Source of the DNA: Basidiobolus meristosporus CBS 931.73
Taxonomy: Eukaryota; Basidiobolomycota; Basidiobolomycetes; Basidiobolales; Basidiobolaceae
Reading direction: 5' to 3'
Assembly: GCA_002104905.1 (NCBI GenBank)
Contig: MCFE01000292.1
Span: 1 to 64,000, forward strand
Length of the DNA: 64,000 nucleotides
Notes under the pieces: model-generated
The model's input: only the letters and a program-made list of their open reading frames with translations
The model's database searches: none
Told to the model about the DNA's origin: nothing
In this document: in pieces, positions 10,943 to 21,479 of the stretch
How positions within the stretch are numbered: position 1 is the first letter of the stretch
How the letters are laid out: the number at the start of each line of letters is the position of its first letter
Position numbers and translations under genes: made by a program

Positions 10943-11730
10943 CGCAATGCATCATCTCTAGCAGAAGCAGCCATACTAGTTACCAGTACGTTATGAATAT
11001 CTGTAGCTAGAGCTATAATGCTCTAGTTAAGAGATTTAGAAATAAATACATGAATTCGATGAGAAATTTGAAAATCATCATTAAACATCTAGGCTTACGG
11101 CGCCTGTCCTGATTTCTATAGAGCTTGTTCGTAGCGGTAATAAGGGCTGATTGGTAATCCAGATGCGTACCAAGTAGAGTTAGAGTTAGCACGAAGTATA
11201 CCAAGGTATTAGTAATCATGACTGCACCAGTCAAACATGAACCAACTTGCTATCTTATACGTTAAAACCTATCTAGAGTATATAGTATTTCTCTGCTCTG
11301 TATGATCCTTAGGATATTTAATAGAAGGCTCAAAATGATATATACCTTACAGATACTCTAAACTCAACGAACCAAATTATGTCTAGTATGGCTGAAATTT
11401 AAAACCAGTTATCAACAATCGTGAGTAGCCATGTAGGAAAGCCAATATTCTCTCGCTAAAATTAGCCATTCCCGGTTAGCACTTGAGAGTAGAGGACTGA
11501 TCAGGATTTCCGAGATTTTAGTACCAGTATTTCGCTAATTCAAGTATCAATATTATCTGGCATAATCCAAGATTTGGAATCTAGGTTCCGGTTTCCATTG
11601 CGCAACTTTCTATGTAGATGACTTGAATTATCTTGTCAACGTAATATTCTCACACATGATTACAGTGCACCTAAGGGCATCTAAAATAAATATGTATACT
11701 GGTGCTGTTAAAAATCAGTTTTTTGAGCTT
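10943..11730. other. Non-coding spacer
   Basis: I see no gene or clear repeat here. The sequence is AT-rich and ends in the promoter of the C4 pseudogene. Confidence 0.4.
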
Positions 11731-11737
11731 TATAAAT
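11731..11737 (+). promoter_or_regulatory. TATA box of C4 pseudogene
   Basis: TATAAAT lies 49-55 bases before the ATG at 11786. The flanking sequence (GTGTTAAACGCCCC) is shared with the C2 promoter. Confidence 0.5.
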
Positions 11738-11785
11738 GCTAAAAAGTGTTAAACGCCCCTACCTAACACCAGTTCCAGTATCAAG

Positions 11786-12052
11786 ATGCTCTGTTGTTTG
11801 TGGCTCTATCTTATTATATACGCTTATGCGGTGCTAGCTCTAGATGCTTACGACGGGATTCGTATGAAGCAAGATTCGGATTTGTTTCAGGAACCCAACC
11901 TGGTAAGTGTAAGCAACGTGAGAATTCCAAATGGAACATTGGGCAAAGCGAGCTTTGCGCACTACGCAAACGATAGCACTCCTATAGGGCGTAGGTATGT
12001 AATCAGAAATTTTGTACATATGAACTATTTTAACACAAACCCAGTATTTTGA
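11786..12052 (+). pseudogene. Family C pseudogene C4 (exon 1 only)
   Basis: This is the first exon of a family C gene, very like C2 at 23420. It has the signal peptide (L-I-I-Y-A-Y-A-V-L-A), M-K-Q-D-S-D-L-F-Q-E-P, and the donor region after P-I-G-R-R. About 24 bases that in C2 encode part of the SH3-like domain (V-R-V-L-C-Q) are deleted. No exon 2 with the M15-like domain follows, and the sequence beyond the donor decays. Its promoter is preserved, so a short transcript is possible. It sits 0.5 kb upstream of A3, just as C2 sits upstream of A4. Confidence 0.75.
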
Positions 12053-12503
12053 AAATAAAAGTTTTATGTATAGTTGTAAGCTTGATCTAGTAGGTATATG
12101 TGTTTCTTTATAACTTCCTATTGCAGAAGACAGCTATATTTACACGGTAATTTCAGATAGGGTCATCGTTGCATCTCACTTTCAACTGAACGCATGGGAT
12201 TTATAATCCTTTTTTACTAGTCTAATATTTCATATTCAGGGAGTGTAACCAGGTTGGTATAGGGCGTTATTTGTATCTTTCTATTTCAAGATACAGGTAT
12301 ATATCCCGGTATTATATCAAGCAAGGATACTTTTGAGAAAGGAAGGGCGAACTAGTGATCTATTTTTCTAATATCCAGGCAATATGTTTCTTGGTGCTTT
12401 ATGGCAATAAATGTTGAGTTTATTGAAAAATTATATTTCAAATTTTAATCTATTAGCACGTGAGACCCACCGCTATTGAACATCTAGGCTATATTCGATG
12501 AAT

Positions 12504-12510
12504 TATAAAA
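12504..12510 (+). promoter_or_regulatory. TATA box of A3
   Basis: TATAAAA lies 43-49 bases before the M-V-Y-Y-T start at 12553. It is only 7 bases from an earlier in-frame ATG at 12517, which would fall upstream of a normal transcription start. Confidence 0.55.
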
Positions 12511-14222
12511 AATAAGATGTCAGTCCTCAAAATCATTCCCTTCTGGACTCCAATGGTATACTACACTTGTAACATTGATACTAGTAGCGGACGCCAGGAG
12601 CTTGCAAGATGCCTGTTACCTATGGGTTCCATAATCATTGATGACAAATGGAACTGGATCTCTACTTCCTTAGTTCCCATCGCCCGTACTATACTTGTTG
12701 CCACAGCAACGCTGGCCATATGGCACTTATGGTGGTGGAGAAGATATAGCTCCATGAATCGTCAGACCCATCATGGTAGTAGTTGGGCAATTGGAACTTC
12801 CATGACTCATATGTCAGGGCTCAACTCCACATATATTTGTCTACGAACTGCTATGAAGTATGGCATTGAGAAAGTCACGTCTACATTGCTAATTTTGTTG
12901 GTTGGTACTGGTATAGTGTTGCCACTGGCAAGTATCTACTGGGCTTCCCACGTGTTCCAGAACACAATGGTGCAGTATGAATACAAAACGCATCGACCGT
13001 CTGGAGATAGTATAGTCGAAGCTATCAAAGGCAGAACTGCTCTGGTGTCATCATTTGGACAGGTGACATATGGTGAAAAGCCACTTTTGACGTCTGATGT
13101 ATTTCTTGATATACCAGTCGGAATGGAGTCTGCAACCATTCTGCGACCTCCAGGAATACCTTCATGGTGGAAGGTAGATATAACTCCAAAGGCTTTGGAA
13201 TGCCATGTTGAATTTGGCGACGTACTTGAGTCAAGCTCAAATGTTGAATTCTACGTGAACTATGGTGATTATGCTAACAGCATAGTGGCCGAGTCGTTGA
13301 CCAGTCGTTGTGGCCGAGTCATACCCTCAGTTAACTTCCTTACCAATCAGGATTTTGAAAAACGAAACCCTGAGCTCGCTGCATCTCTCAAGCAAATATT
13401 AGATACAAATCGCGCTCAACAGTGGTGCAAACTGAACTACACTTGCCCTATAGAAACAAAAATTTCCTATGGCAATATAAGTGTCAACAACACCCAGAAA
13501 ATTCAATGGCAGCAAACCTCACTAACCACAACACATGAAAATGATGGTGGCTTGATGAGTCAACTCCAAGACGAGAAAATGAAATCATGGCTTGAGTCTG
13601 ATCAGTGGAAAGAGAAAGCCATCGGTACTATTAAGGAAGCAGCTTCCATCAAGTACAATATTTACAGCAGTCTTGGACAAAACCAGCCAGCTCACCAGGT
13701 CTTAAGCGAGACATTTAATGAGTTCTTCCGAGAAGCGATTCTGCAGAGTTTTGACCAAGTGGAGATTCAATTCAATGGCGCAACTTCGAGGCTGCAATTC
13801 TCCTGGTTAAGTGTGGTACTGTGGGCCATCATTGTTCTGTCGGCAGTCACTACTTTGTCAATCTCTAATATTAATGCAAAGAAGCTACCGCTGCTGAAAG
13901 AAATGCTCGAGTCTTGGGATATAATATCCAAGACTTCCGTTATCAGCGATGGCAACTCCGGCACAAGCGATATTCCACTATACCGTTGGCCAACAGTATA
14001 TGATGATGAGAAAGAGGCCGACTTGATAAATTAGTCCCGGAAAGTTCATAATCAAGGCAGCATCTCGCAAACATAGCTAGCTCAGAGAATGTTTGCATTG
14101 CTGCCAGACGCTATATTGGTTTCATAAAAATCTGACTCTGCAATAAATCTTGGATTCACTATTGCACTAGTGCATCTGAAGGTATAAAAAGCGATTCCTA
14201 GAGAAGCATACCTAATCATTTT
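12511..14222 (+). repeat. Duplicated block carrying A3 (partner 24752-26463)
   Basis: The A3 coding region, a few bases before it and about 190 bases after its stop are almost identical to the block around A4. Similarity ends abruptly on both sides. The spacers before it (12053-12500 and 24372-24740) are unrelated. Scattered differences are few, but several cluster at 13373-13405. Confidence 0.8.
12553..14034 (+). CDS. Family A membrane protein, copy A3 (493 aa)
   Basis: An intronless family A protein. From the M-V-Y-Y-T start at 12553 it is 493 residues, exactly the length of A2; an ATG at 12517 would add 12 residues. Two N-terminal membrane segments flank the G-S-S-W-A-I-G-T-S-M-T-H stretch; the first ends H-L-W-W-W-R-R-Y. 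A long loop with N-x-S/T sites and a C-x-L-N-Y-T-C pair follows. A third segment (W-L-S-V-V-L-W-A-I-I-V-L) precedes the cytoplasm-type tail with E-S-W-D-I-I and L-Y-R-W-P-T-V-Y-D-D-E. Function unknown. It is the recent twin of A4 and stands 0.5 kb after the broken family C gene C4. TATA spacing supports the 12553 start. Confidence 0.85.
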   Translation: MVYYTCNIDTSSGRQELARCLLPMGSIIIDDKWNWISTSLVPIARTILVATATLAIWHLWWWRRYSSMNRQTHHGSSWAIGTSMTHMSGLNSTYICLRTAMKYGIEKVTSTLLILLVGTGIVLPLASIYWASHVFQNTMVQYEYKTHRPSGDSIVEAIKGRTALVSSFGQVTYGEKPLLTSDVFLDIPVGMESATILRPPGIPSWWKVDITPKALECHVEFGDVLESSSNVEFYVNYGDYANSIVAESLTSRCGRVIPSVNFLTNQDFEKRNPELAASLKQILDTNRAQQWCKLNYTCPIETKISYGNISVNNTQKIQWQQTSLTTTHENDGGLMSQLQDEKMKSWLESDQWKEKAIGTIKEAASIKYNIYSSLGQNQPAHQVLSETFNEFFREAILQSFDQVEIQFNGATSRLQFSWLSVVLWAIIVLSAVTTLSISNINAKKLPLLKEMLESWDIISKTSVISDGNSGTSDIPLYRWPTVYDDEKEADLIN

Positions 14223-14874
14223 TTGTGTCCAGGATGTAATGATGTGCCTACTTCGTATTCATTGACCTTTTGTTATATTGATTATTTACTACTTTGTCGA
14301 ATATTCTAAGCCATAAAAGTATACCCTCGACAGAATTGCGGATCTGATTACATTCAATCTGATTAACACCCAAGGCAATGCGCTTTAGGGCAAGATAACA
14401 AATTTACTCGCATTACTGTATTTTGGGTAAACAGCCTATCACCAAATACTCACATCGCTCTTATTCTTTTGAATCTCACCATTAAACACGGTGTTAATTT
14501 CGTCCAGAACGTGTCGAAGGGTAGTTCTGTTCCCTTATTATGCCACAGCATAATTCTAGAAGTCGGTATCTCCTTGTGTCAGGCTGATGCTATCGAAAGT
14601 GTATGACTTGTATTCATATCGTTGCTTATCAATTCCTATATCAGTATTATGCTCATGTGTGGCTTCACTACTGGCAAAATGACAGTGGATACGCTCATCG
14701 TTGCTAGGTCTGCCGCTAGTGCTATTGCATTCGTCAGTACCCTAAGGTTTGTTGCAATCGTGATACTGAAATAACAGTCGAAGACCCATAAAGAGTCGAT
14801 CACTGTAACATTTTGTAGAATTTCTGGTTGCTTCTTTTAGCAAAAAACCCGTTAATTTGAGTAAGTTGTGCTCA
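14223..14874. other. Non-coding spacer
   Basis: Nothing recognisable; no gene, no clear repeat. Confidence 0.4.
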
Positions 14875-15673
14875 ATCGTCCATGCAAACCTGTATCAAGC
14901 AAACTAAGCCTTGAATGATCTGATCCAGATTCTGTGTGATCATGCACACTGGATATACAATTGCGAATCTCGAACTCCACATCTTGGGGTTGACAAAGCC
15001 TCCAACATGGGAATAGCTCTGGATGCAACTACCAGTGGGATGCATGTATTCGGTGAGAAGATCACATGAATCTTCGCAAGATTTGATCTCCGATTATATC
15101 GCATCCACCACAATCGTACGATCTGAAACCGGGACATCATGACTTGATGCATCTCAGCGTATCGGTATTCTCCTTTGTCCTGGGAAGCGTACGGAAGGCC
15201 AGAAAGGCCCTTCATGGAAATGTTGAGTGCAATACAGGCTGACCTGTAGTACGGTCTGCATGAAAAGAATGGGCTACTGAGGCGTCAGGCTACGTTGCGT
15301 TTGACATATAGGCAAATTGGGCATGCGGGTAAACATGACTTGGCAGTTGATGGTTTGGATGCCGCAAGAACCGGAGTTTGAATCTGGTGTTACATGATTC
15401 AGTGCTCATCTTGGATAAGGTAAGTATGTATGCTCACCACTCAGCATGTACCCATTGTATTCAAAGCAGAAGCAGTGGATTTCAGCCATTCTAATCTTGA
15501 TCCCGAAGGTCGTACATTGCCCAGGGGATCCAGTTTGGCTAATGCTAACTAGTTGCAACAACGGCCCTGGTTGGGTACATAGCTGATGATATATTTACGT
15601 GATACAACATGATTATTGTATAGCGTTACGAAAATGCACACAAGGCAATTCTACCATATTCCCTCGAAAAGCT
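14875..15673. repeat. 0.8-kb dispersed repeat, copy 1
   Basis: Nearly identical over its full 799 bases to 21696-22494; its first part also matches 33960-34558. The few differences noticed are mostly C/T or G/A changes. In the other two places the repeat directly follows the BCS1-like gene end. This copy is therefore probably an orphan 3' flank of such a gene. A 91-codon minus-strand frame (14940-15215) persists in all three copies but shows no sign of coding selection. Confidence 0.75.
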
Positions 15674-16189
15674 AGAACCAATTTTTATTAGCCAATATTA
15701 AGCTTAACATGCAGGCATCACACACATATATACGGCGCTGAAACCATCCAGAATTATTAACATAGAAGTTTCAGAATTGATCATTCTAATGTTCTCATAA
15801 TACATTGATTACACCTTATAACGAGAGTGCAGTTTGTCTGTTGGAGGGGCTTGTGTTGTATTCGATAGAGGGGTTTACACAGGTAGATGCTGTTAACAGC
15901 ATATGGGCATTATTTACTGTAATCTAGATCCCAAAGCAATGTATGCACTATTTGACAGACACCGGTGAGCTACGTTGTTGATATTTAAAGCGTTTAAACC
16001 TTCAAAGACTACAAGTGTCTGAAGTAAATATCTTTTTGAATACTGAACACTAATTAGATATTTTACATTCTTATTATTATCGACTATTTGTTAAGTATTT
16101 GAATCCTTTACGACTAAATTTTTGCAAGCACGACCTTTTTGTCAATCCACAAGTTGGTATTTTGGTGTTGGTGGAATGCATATGTATTG
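15674..16189. other. Non-coding spacer
   Basis: No gene or repeat recognised. Confidence 0.35.
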
Positions 16190-16397
16190 TGCGAATATCG
16201 CTCATCTCATGCTAACAAGAGTGATTTTGTTGTTCATGCATCTGTATCCAATTGGTACCTTGCTTAAGTACAACTGGCTTTCATGGCACCAAAATCTCCC
16301 GAGCCTTCATTTTTGCTATGACTGGCCTTTCTCGGTGCACGCCATACCGAGATGTAAGATCAAACCACCCACCGCTCCACAGACTATTGCTACATAG
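16190..16397 (-). pseudogene. Family B relic
   Basis: The plus strand contains ATGCTAACAAGAGTGATTTT, followed by TGTATCCAATTG. It then continues with diverged matches to the reverse complement of B6/B8/B9 (compare 35878-36050, ATGCTGACAAGAATAATTTT). Only the middle of the NAGPA-like domain is recognisable, with indels and stops. It is an old dead copy between A3 and B3. Confidence 0.6.
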
Positions 16398-17136
16398 GAT
16401 ATGCGTCTGAATTGAGGACCAGTTTAACATTGCTTTGGCGAACGAAAAAAATAACAAACCATAAATACCAAGCACTAATAGCATCTGCTCACTGCCGCTG
16501 TTGTTGGCTTCATATATGTGCCAACTTCAATTAAACTACCATTCAGTGTAAAACAGTGGGTTAGATTGATTATATTAAGCACTGGCCATACTTTGCTGAA
16601 CCATTATCTATTAATGGTAATATTGGTTTCCCGATGCAGTACTCTACATAAGATGCTAATAGCAATTATTTCTAGTGACAACATAAACATTTTATTGATT
16701 TGTATTCCTTATGCATAAATCCACGATGGGAGCAGTAGTAACAATATCCCTTTTCTTATGCGTTACCTTTCGATCTAAACCGCCAAACACCAAAATATTC
16801 TGAAAATGCAAGTTGACATGCGATACTGTGGATGGCCATCAATACGTATATATGGAATATACAGATTCCCGCCAATATGAGCTGCCTAGTTAGATTTGCC
16901 CTGGTTATTAGAAATATGATCCCGGCTTTGGGCTAGATTAACAAATGAAGCTGATGACAAATACGGAATGTTATATATAGAAGAAATATATGAGAACCAA
17001 AATATAGTTGTCAATGACAATTAGCTACCTTTAATAAAAATATTCACTTCTAATAGAAAATGAATCACATGATATACGATGTGTATCAAGGACAAACCTT
17101 GATACAGTAACAGAACAAACTACTCATAGATTATGA
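16398..17136. other. Non-coding spacer
   Basis: No gene supported. It is AT-rich sequence downstream of B3. Confidence 0.35.
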
Positions 17137-18078
17137 TTAGCATCGGCCTCTACTTCTTCTGCCAATAGTAATGGCAGCTGGAATAGGAACCTTTTGCACA
17201 ATCAAAGAGCTCACATCGACCCAGGTATCAGGGTTGACTGTAACCATGGAATAGATAGCGCGCCCTCCTTTGAAGTCCTTCCCCTTCCTTCTAATCTGGG
17301 CCTCAAAGCTGTAGTCCATATGAATTTCGGGTGCTACATTAGATTTGGAAGTATCGGTCTTGACACCAACCCCTGAGATCTGCGAAGAGCCACCACCATC
17401 AAGCATGATCCCAATATCGCATTGGTAGTCATGTTTCATGGCGTTTCTAACTTCCAAGACTGAACAGCTACGAAAACTGGCCAATACCATTTTTCCATCT
17501 GTTCTTCTAAACCCAAGAGCTGATCTATGGGTGCAGCGGCCCCTTCCAACTTCATTGATACTGCATGCATGCTCTTCCACATAAAGCTTCATCATGTATT
17601 CATGATCGGTATAGCTCTTGTCCAGATGCAGGCTGTATCCTCCAATAGCCCATTGTATATTCTCTTCCTCAATCTTGGACTCCTTAATATGTCTAATGAC
17701 TGCCACATCGGCAGTTAATGCTCCATTAGAATCCTGGTGGCAGATCATTGTTCCCCTGGTGTAGTTTGTTGGCTTTGACTTGTCATAGCAAAGACCTTCT
17801 ATTAGCTTTCCATTTTGGTCGCATCTAGAGCTTCCATTACCAGCTTGCTGCTTTTGGTTTTTCTGGCCAGTTTCCCCCTTTGAGAAGTAAGTTATTGACA
17901 ATAACTCCCCAGCTGGTTTACTGAGAGAATTAAAAAATCCACCATTAATTCCATAGCGTCCAGAATTAGCAACTGATTTTTCACCAATGTAGGCAACGCC
18001 CACTGCTTCGATATCGCTGATGATTGCAGTAGAGGAGAGTTCTTTGGCTTCCACGATTCCGGCCTCAGTAGTAGTCAT
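17137..18078 (-). CDS. Family B NAGPA-like protein, copy B3 (313 aa)
   Basis: This is the longest family B member. It has all motifs of a phosphodiester glycosidase-type domain: N-G-G-F-F-N near the N-terminus, W-A-I-G-G-Y-S-L-H-L, H-R-S-A-L-G-F-R-R, and I-M-L-D-G-G-G-S-S-Q with the full glycine loop. An insertion of roughly 30 residues rich in Q, K and G follows the first motif, and the C-terminus is extended with a basic end (G-R-R-S-R-G-R-C). There is no signal peptide. I place the start at the second in-frame ATG (M-T-T-T-E-A-G), 43 bases from the TATA box. The first ATG at 18114 is only 3-7 bases from it. With the intact loop, this copy could be catalytically active; the substrate is unknown. 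Confidence 0.75.
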   Translation of the reverse strand: MTTTEAGIVEAKELSSTAIISDIEAVGVAYIGEKSVANSGRYGINGGFFNSLSKPAGELLSITYFSKGETGQKNQKQQAGNGSSRCDQNGKLIEGLCYDKSKPTNYTRGTMICHQDSNGALTADVAVIRHIKESKIEEENIQWAIGGYSLHLDKSYTDHEYMMKLYVEEHACSINEVGRGRCTHRSALGFRRTDGKMVLASFRSCSVLEVRNAMKHDYQCDIGIMLDGGGSSQISGVGVKTDTSKSNVAPEIHMDYSFEAQIRRKGKDFKGGRAIYSMVTVNPDTWVDVSSLIVQKVPIPAAITIGRRSRGRC

Positions 18079-18120
18079 GTTGCTGTTAGTTCTGCTGCAT
18101 TGGAATGAATGCATGTGGCA

Positions 18121-18128
18121 TATTTATA
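18121..18128 (-). promoter_or_regulatory. TATA box of B3
   Basis: TATAAATA on the minus strand, 43 bases before the ATG at 18078. Confidence 0.55.
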
Positions 18129-18244
18129 GTGATATGCTCAAGTTATAGATATCAGCTCCAGAGCTATCCTTTGGACGCAACATAGGATGATGCTACATAG
18201 CACGACTAGTTTTTGACTGGAAGCTGACTAGGATGGCATGAACA

Positions 18245-18365
18245 TACCAATGAAGACCTCAACTAGTATTACTTCTGGTATGACCTGCACTACGCTACTG
18301 ATTTCTTTTACTAGTTTCAAGTAACGACGGAGTCAAACTTTTGATTCCCTTTAGGACTATCTAGT
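18245..18365. repeat. Dispersed repeat shared with a family B relic
   Basis: About 120 bases (ACCAATGAAGACCTCAACTA onward) match 30688-30810, inside the family B relic at 30425-31030. This is thus a small detached relic. Confidence 0.6.
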
Positions 18366-18568
18366 CTACTAACCATCGGATCAACTCTATGCCAATAAAA
18401 AGCCGAATTATTGAAACCTGATATATATCAGATCATGATAATCGCAGTTTTACAAAGTGGTAGTGGAGCTTTGTATTATTACCAGAATATATACAATGTG
18501 GGCCGCGAATTTGAAGAAACAGATATATTCAATGAGCAAGGCTAGAACAGCCAAGTGATGCTAGGCAG

Positions 18569-19431
18569 TGGTTCTGGTGTATTTGTGAGCCTAATATTAT
18601 CACATGGATTACGCAAGTAGATATCGCAGATGTCAGAAGCACGAATGTTACCAGTGTGGGAATCTGTAATGAAGCATATCTATTTTACCAATCAAGACTT
18701 TGTCAAGTTATGGTGCTTTGAGATAGTACCAATAGCACCAAAAAAGCATGGTGCTGTAAGTAGAATGCTACAATATGATGAATCCATGGGTGTGTTACAG
18801 TCAGCAGTAGCTATTTGATAGCGGTAGTGGTAGTAGGGGCAGAACAATATATCAATGGTGCTACTTGAATCAGTTCACTTTGGCAAATGGTTTTTGATCT
18901 AACACTAAATGCAAATTACGAGAAATGCTTGCAACAGGTATGTGATCAAACATTAGATGCTTACCCGATTGAATCCAGGCTGCCACACTTTGACTGGGAC
19001 AAAGCCTAATGATACACGTGATACTAACTCTAATTGGAGGTAACTGGTTTCGACATCAGATTCACTATTTTAACTCGTTGGTTCACCAACAGATTTGACT
19101 GGTTTACCCGAATTCGGTCACTGTAGTCAGGATTTGAGTATTTCAAATTACATGGCATACGACTTATGTGAATACCATCCAGACGCCTACCCACATGAAC
19201 TTCGATTGGCGACTACCATACATGAGCACCACTGCCATAACTGACACACTGGAAAATCCTTAATATCAAGTAAGTTGACAATTGCTTAGATAGGCACATT
19301 CTTGATTGGTCGGCAACTAATTTTCCGATCTGTAGTGGCGATTGGTGGTAACTTGAGGCAATATGGGGCTGTACTCATTCTGGTACACTAAACTCCAAAG
19401 GTTACCTGCTATCAATTGACGATATTTAAAA
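18569..19431. repeat. 0.86-kb duplicated spacer upstream of the BCS1-like gene
   Basis: Nearly base-for-base identical to 32456-33318. In both places it lies just upstream of BCS1-like coding sequence, so it is part of one segmental duplication. It has no gene of its own; a 62-codon frame near 18630 is shared but otherwise unsupported. The promoter of the BCS1-like gene may lie in it or just after it. Confidence 0.85.
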
Positions 19432-19574
19432 AGGTGGTATATGAGTGATGATATGTGTTCGTCAAACTATGGTTATGTAGTATCTGTACTTTTTAATGAG
19501 ACATTCATTAGTTTGCTAGCGGGGGATAGTGTAGTCCTCACCCCATGAGTTTGATACTCACCTGACTGTATTTT

Positions 19575-21479
19575 ATGGGATTATCTTGCCACCGAAGTCA
19601 CCTAGTCTACAACTATTCTTACCCTTTTCAAATCACTACAGCAATGACAGTACCAGGCAATGGAATCACTGAAGCATTAGAGCATGGCTCTATCAGCTTA
19701 ATCCACCATAGTAGGACCATAGAAGACGGCAACTCTTTCTTGCAGGCCGATTCTATCAGAAATATATGGGCACCGTTCACTTCTCTGTTTACCAATTCCC
19801 AGGTCAATATGATGCTCATGGCCTGGCTTCCATTCAAGATGGAAAAGTACTTCTCTACTGGCATCATGGCAGTAGATATGTTTATAGTTTCTGCTTTTGC
19901 CGCGGGGATTGTTGCATTATTCAATTTCCTGGGATATTTTGCAGTATCAGCATCTAAGTATCAGTCAAAGGCACAGACGGACTCGATAATTGTGCAGGTT
20001 GAGCCCAAGTTTATTGGCCTTTACGATGAGCTAGAACACAATGAGCATCATAAAGCCTTATCCTGGATAATATCGGAGAAAAGCAAGCATCTACCCAAAG
20101 GACTATTTCTGATGGTGCCTGAGGTTGATCGCTTCGAAACACACAATGAAGATGAGGACTTGAGAATTCCACTTTTCAATATTCTACCGCAAGATAATGA
20201 AACACTATATATGCAGCATAAAAGTGATGTGTATAAAGTTTACTTTAAGGAGACCTCTGACAATGACTATCAGAAGCCTATAGAAGAAGAAGAAAACGAA
20301 GGGAGTACCAACTCCAGTAGCAAGCAGAGAAGAAACATCAGAGCTCTACCATCGATAATGGTCGAACTTTGCCATGAATTTACCACAGATTCGAATTCCA
20401 AGGCCCTGCCTCAAACAGCTAAGGGAGATAAACAAAATCAGATAGCCGATGATGGAATTACCGACATGAACAAAATCTTGGATTTCATAGTGACAGTTAC
20501 AAAAGCGTATCTTATGGTCCAAAAAAATGAACAGGTCCGGTCACGTTATGAGCGGGGATCTTGCGGATGGAGTGCTGTACAAACACTGATGCTATCCCGA
20601 GGGTTGGATGCTGTAAGTCTGGAAAGATGCAACGAAGACTTACTAAAGCTAGACCTCGAAGCATTCTTAAACGACAAAGATTTTTATCAGCAACTTGGTC
20701 TTCCATATCGTCGTGGTATTCTTCTATATGGAAGGCCTGGAACTGGGAAGACATCACTAGTGAATGCGATTGCAAGTGAATTAAGCCGTGATCTGTACAT
20801 GATCAACCTGAAGGAAATCGACAGTGATGCTTCATTGAACGCCATCTTCAACTCCATCCCGCCTAATCAGATCATTGTTGTGGAGGATTGCGACACTCAA
20901 AGCAGGGTTTTGCATCCACGCAGGCAAATCAATTCCATCGAGACTACCGACACGGTTAGCACAAACATTTTCTCGGAGGGCTTTGGAGCTTTGGGCAAAG
21001 GTGGAGGTATAGATGGCTCATTTTCTTTGGCGACCTTTCTTGCCAACCTTGATGGCCATTGTCTTGCTCCGGGAAACATTATTATTTTGACAACCAATCA
21101 CCCCGAAATGCTCGATCCTGCCATTGTGCGACCGGGCCGAATGGATTTGAAGATCGAAATGGGCTACTGCTCACATTATCAAATCCAAAAGATGTACTCC
21201 TCAGTCATGAGAAATGCCGAAGCACAGATTAATCAGGCATTCCTAGATGGGTACGTCCCCGAAGGCTTACTTCCTCCTTGTGAGGTGATGACCTGTTTCG
21301 TCCTGTACCGCCGCACACCGAAGGTCATACCCGAGATGCTGAGTCAGTTGGTCAGCAAATTCAAAACTACCGATGCCCCTAGTGCAGAGAATCTTCTGAC
21401 TGAAGCTGTATTGCCTGAGAAAACTGATCTTGGCTCCAAAATACCTGCGATGGACTCGGGCTATAGCTCAGACTCGTAA
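19575..21479 (+). CDS. BCS1-like AAA ATPase (634 aa)
   Basis: A protein of the BCS1 branch of AAA ATPases. In mitochondria, BCS1 moves folded Rieske protein across the inner membrane; fungi carry many divergent paralogues of unknown role. A membrane segment lies at about residues 98-122. The AAA domain has Walker A G-R-P-G-T-G-K-T-S (386-394), Walker B I-I-V-V-E-D-C-D (E437, D438) and a second region of homology, T-T-N-H-P-E-M-L-D-P-A (from 506), with R-P-G-R-M-D. An insert of about 100 acidic and polar residues precedes the ATPase core. All catalytic residues look intact. No mitochondrial presequence is evident, and the ATG at 19644 is another possible start. No TATA box is as close as in the other genes here. 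A truncated copy is at 33319-33744. Confidence 0.85.
   Translation: MGLSCHRSHLVYNYSYPFQITTAMTVPGNGITEALEHGSISLIHHSRTIEDGNSFLQADSIRNIWAPFTSLFTNSQVNMMLMAWLPFKMEKYFSTGIMAVDMFIVSAFAAGIVALFNFLGYFAVSASKYQSKAQTDSIIVQVEPKFIGLYDELEHNEHHKALSWIISEKSKHLPKGLFLMVPEVDRFETHNEDEDLRIPLFNILPQDNETLYMQHKSDVYKVYFKETSDNDYQKPIEEEENEGSTNSSSKQRRNIRALPSIMVELCHEFTTDSNSKALPQTAKGDKQNQIADDGITDMNKILDFIVTVTKAYLMVQKNEQVRSRYERGSCGWSAVQTLMLSRGLDAVSLERCNEDLLKLDLEAFLNDKDFYQQLGLPYRRGILLYGRPGTGKTSLVNAIASELSRDLYMINLKEIDSDASLNAIFNSIPPNQIIVVEDCDTQSRVLHPRRQINSIETTDTVSTNIFSEGFGALGKGGGIDGSFSLATFLANLDGHCLAPGNIIILTTNHPEMLDPAIVRPGRMDLKIEMGYCSHYQIQKMYSSVMRNAEAQINQAFLDGYVPEGLLPPCEVMTCFVLYRRTPKVIPEMLSQLVSKFKTTDAPSAENLLTEAVLPEKTDLGSKIPAMDSGYSSDS

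Noticed and set aside
14940-15215. A 91-codon minus-strand frame kept in three places (also 21761-22036 and 34026-34301).
   Set aside because: It lies inside a near-identical repeat, so conservation of the frame follows from recent copying. The differences I noted change amino acids, and there is no promoter or domain.
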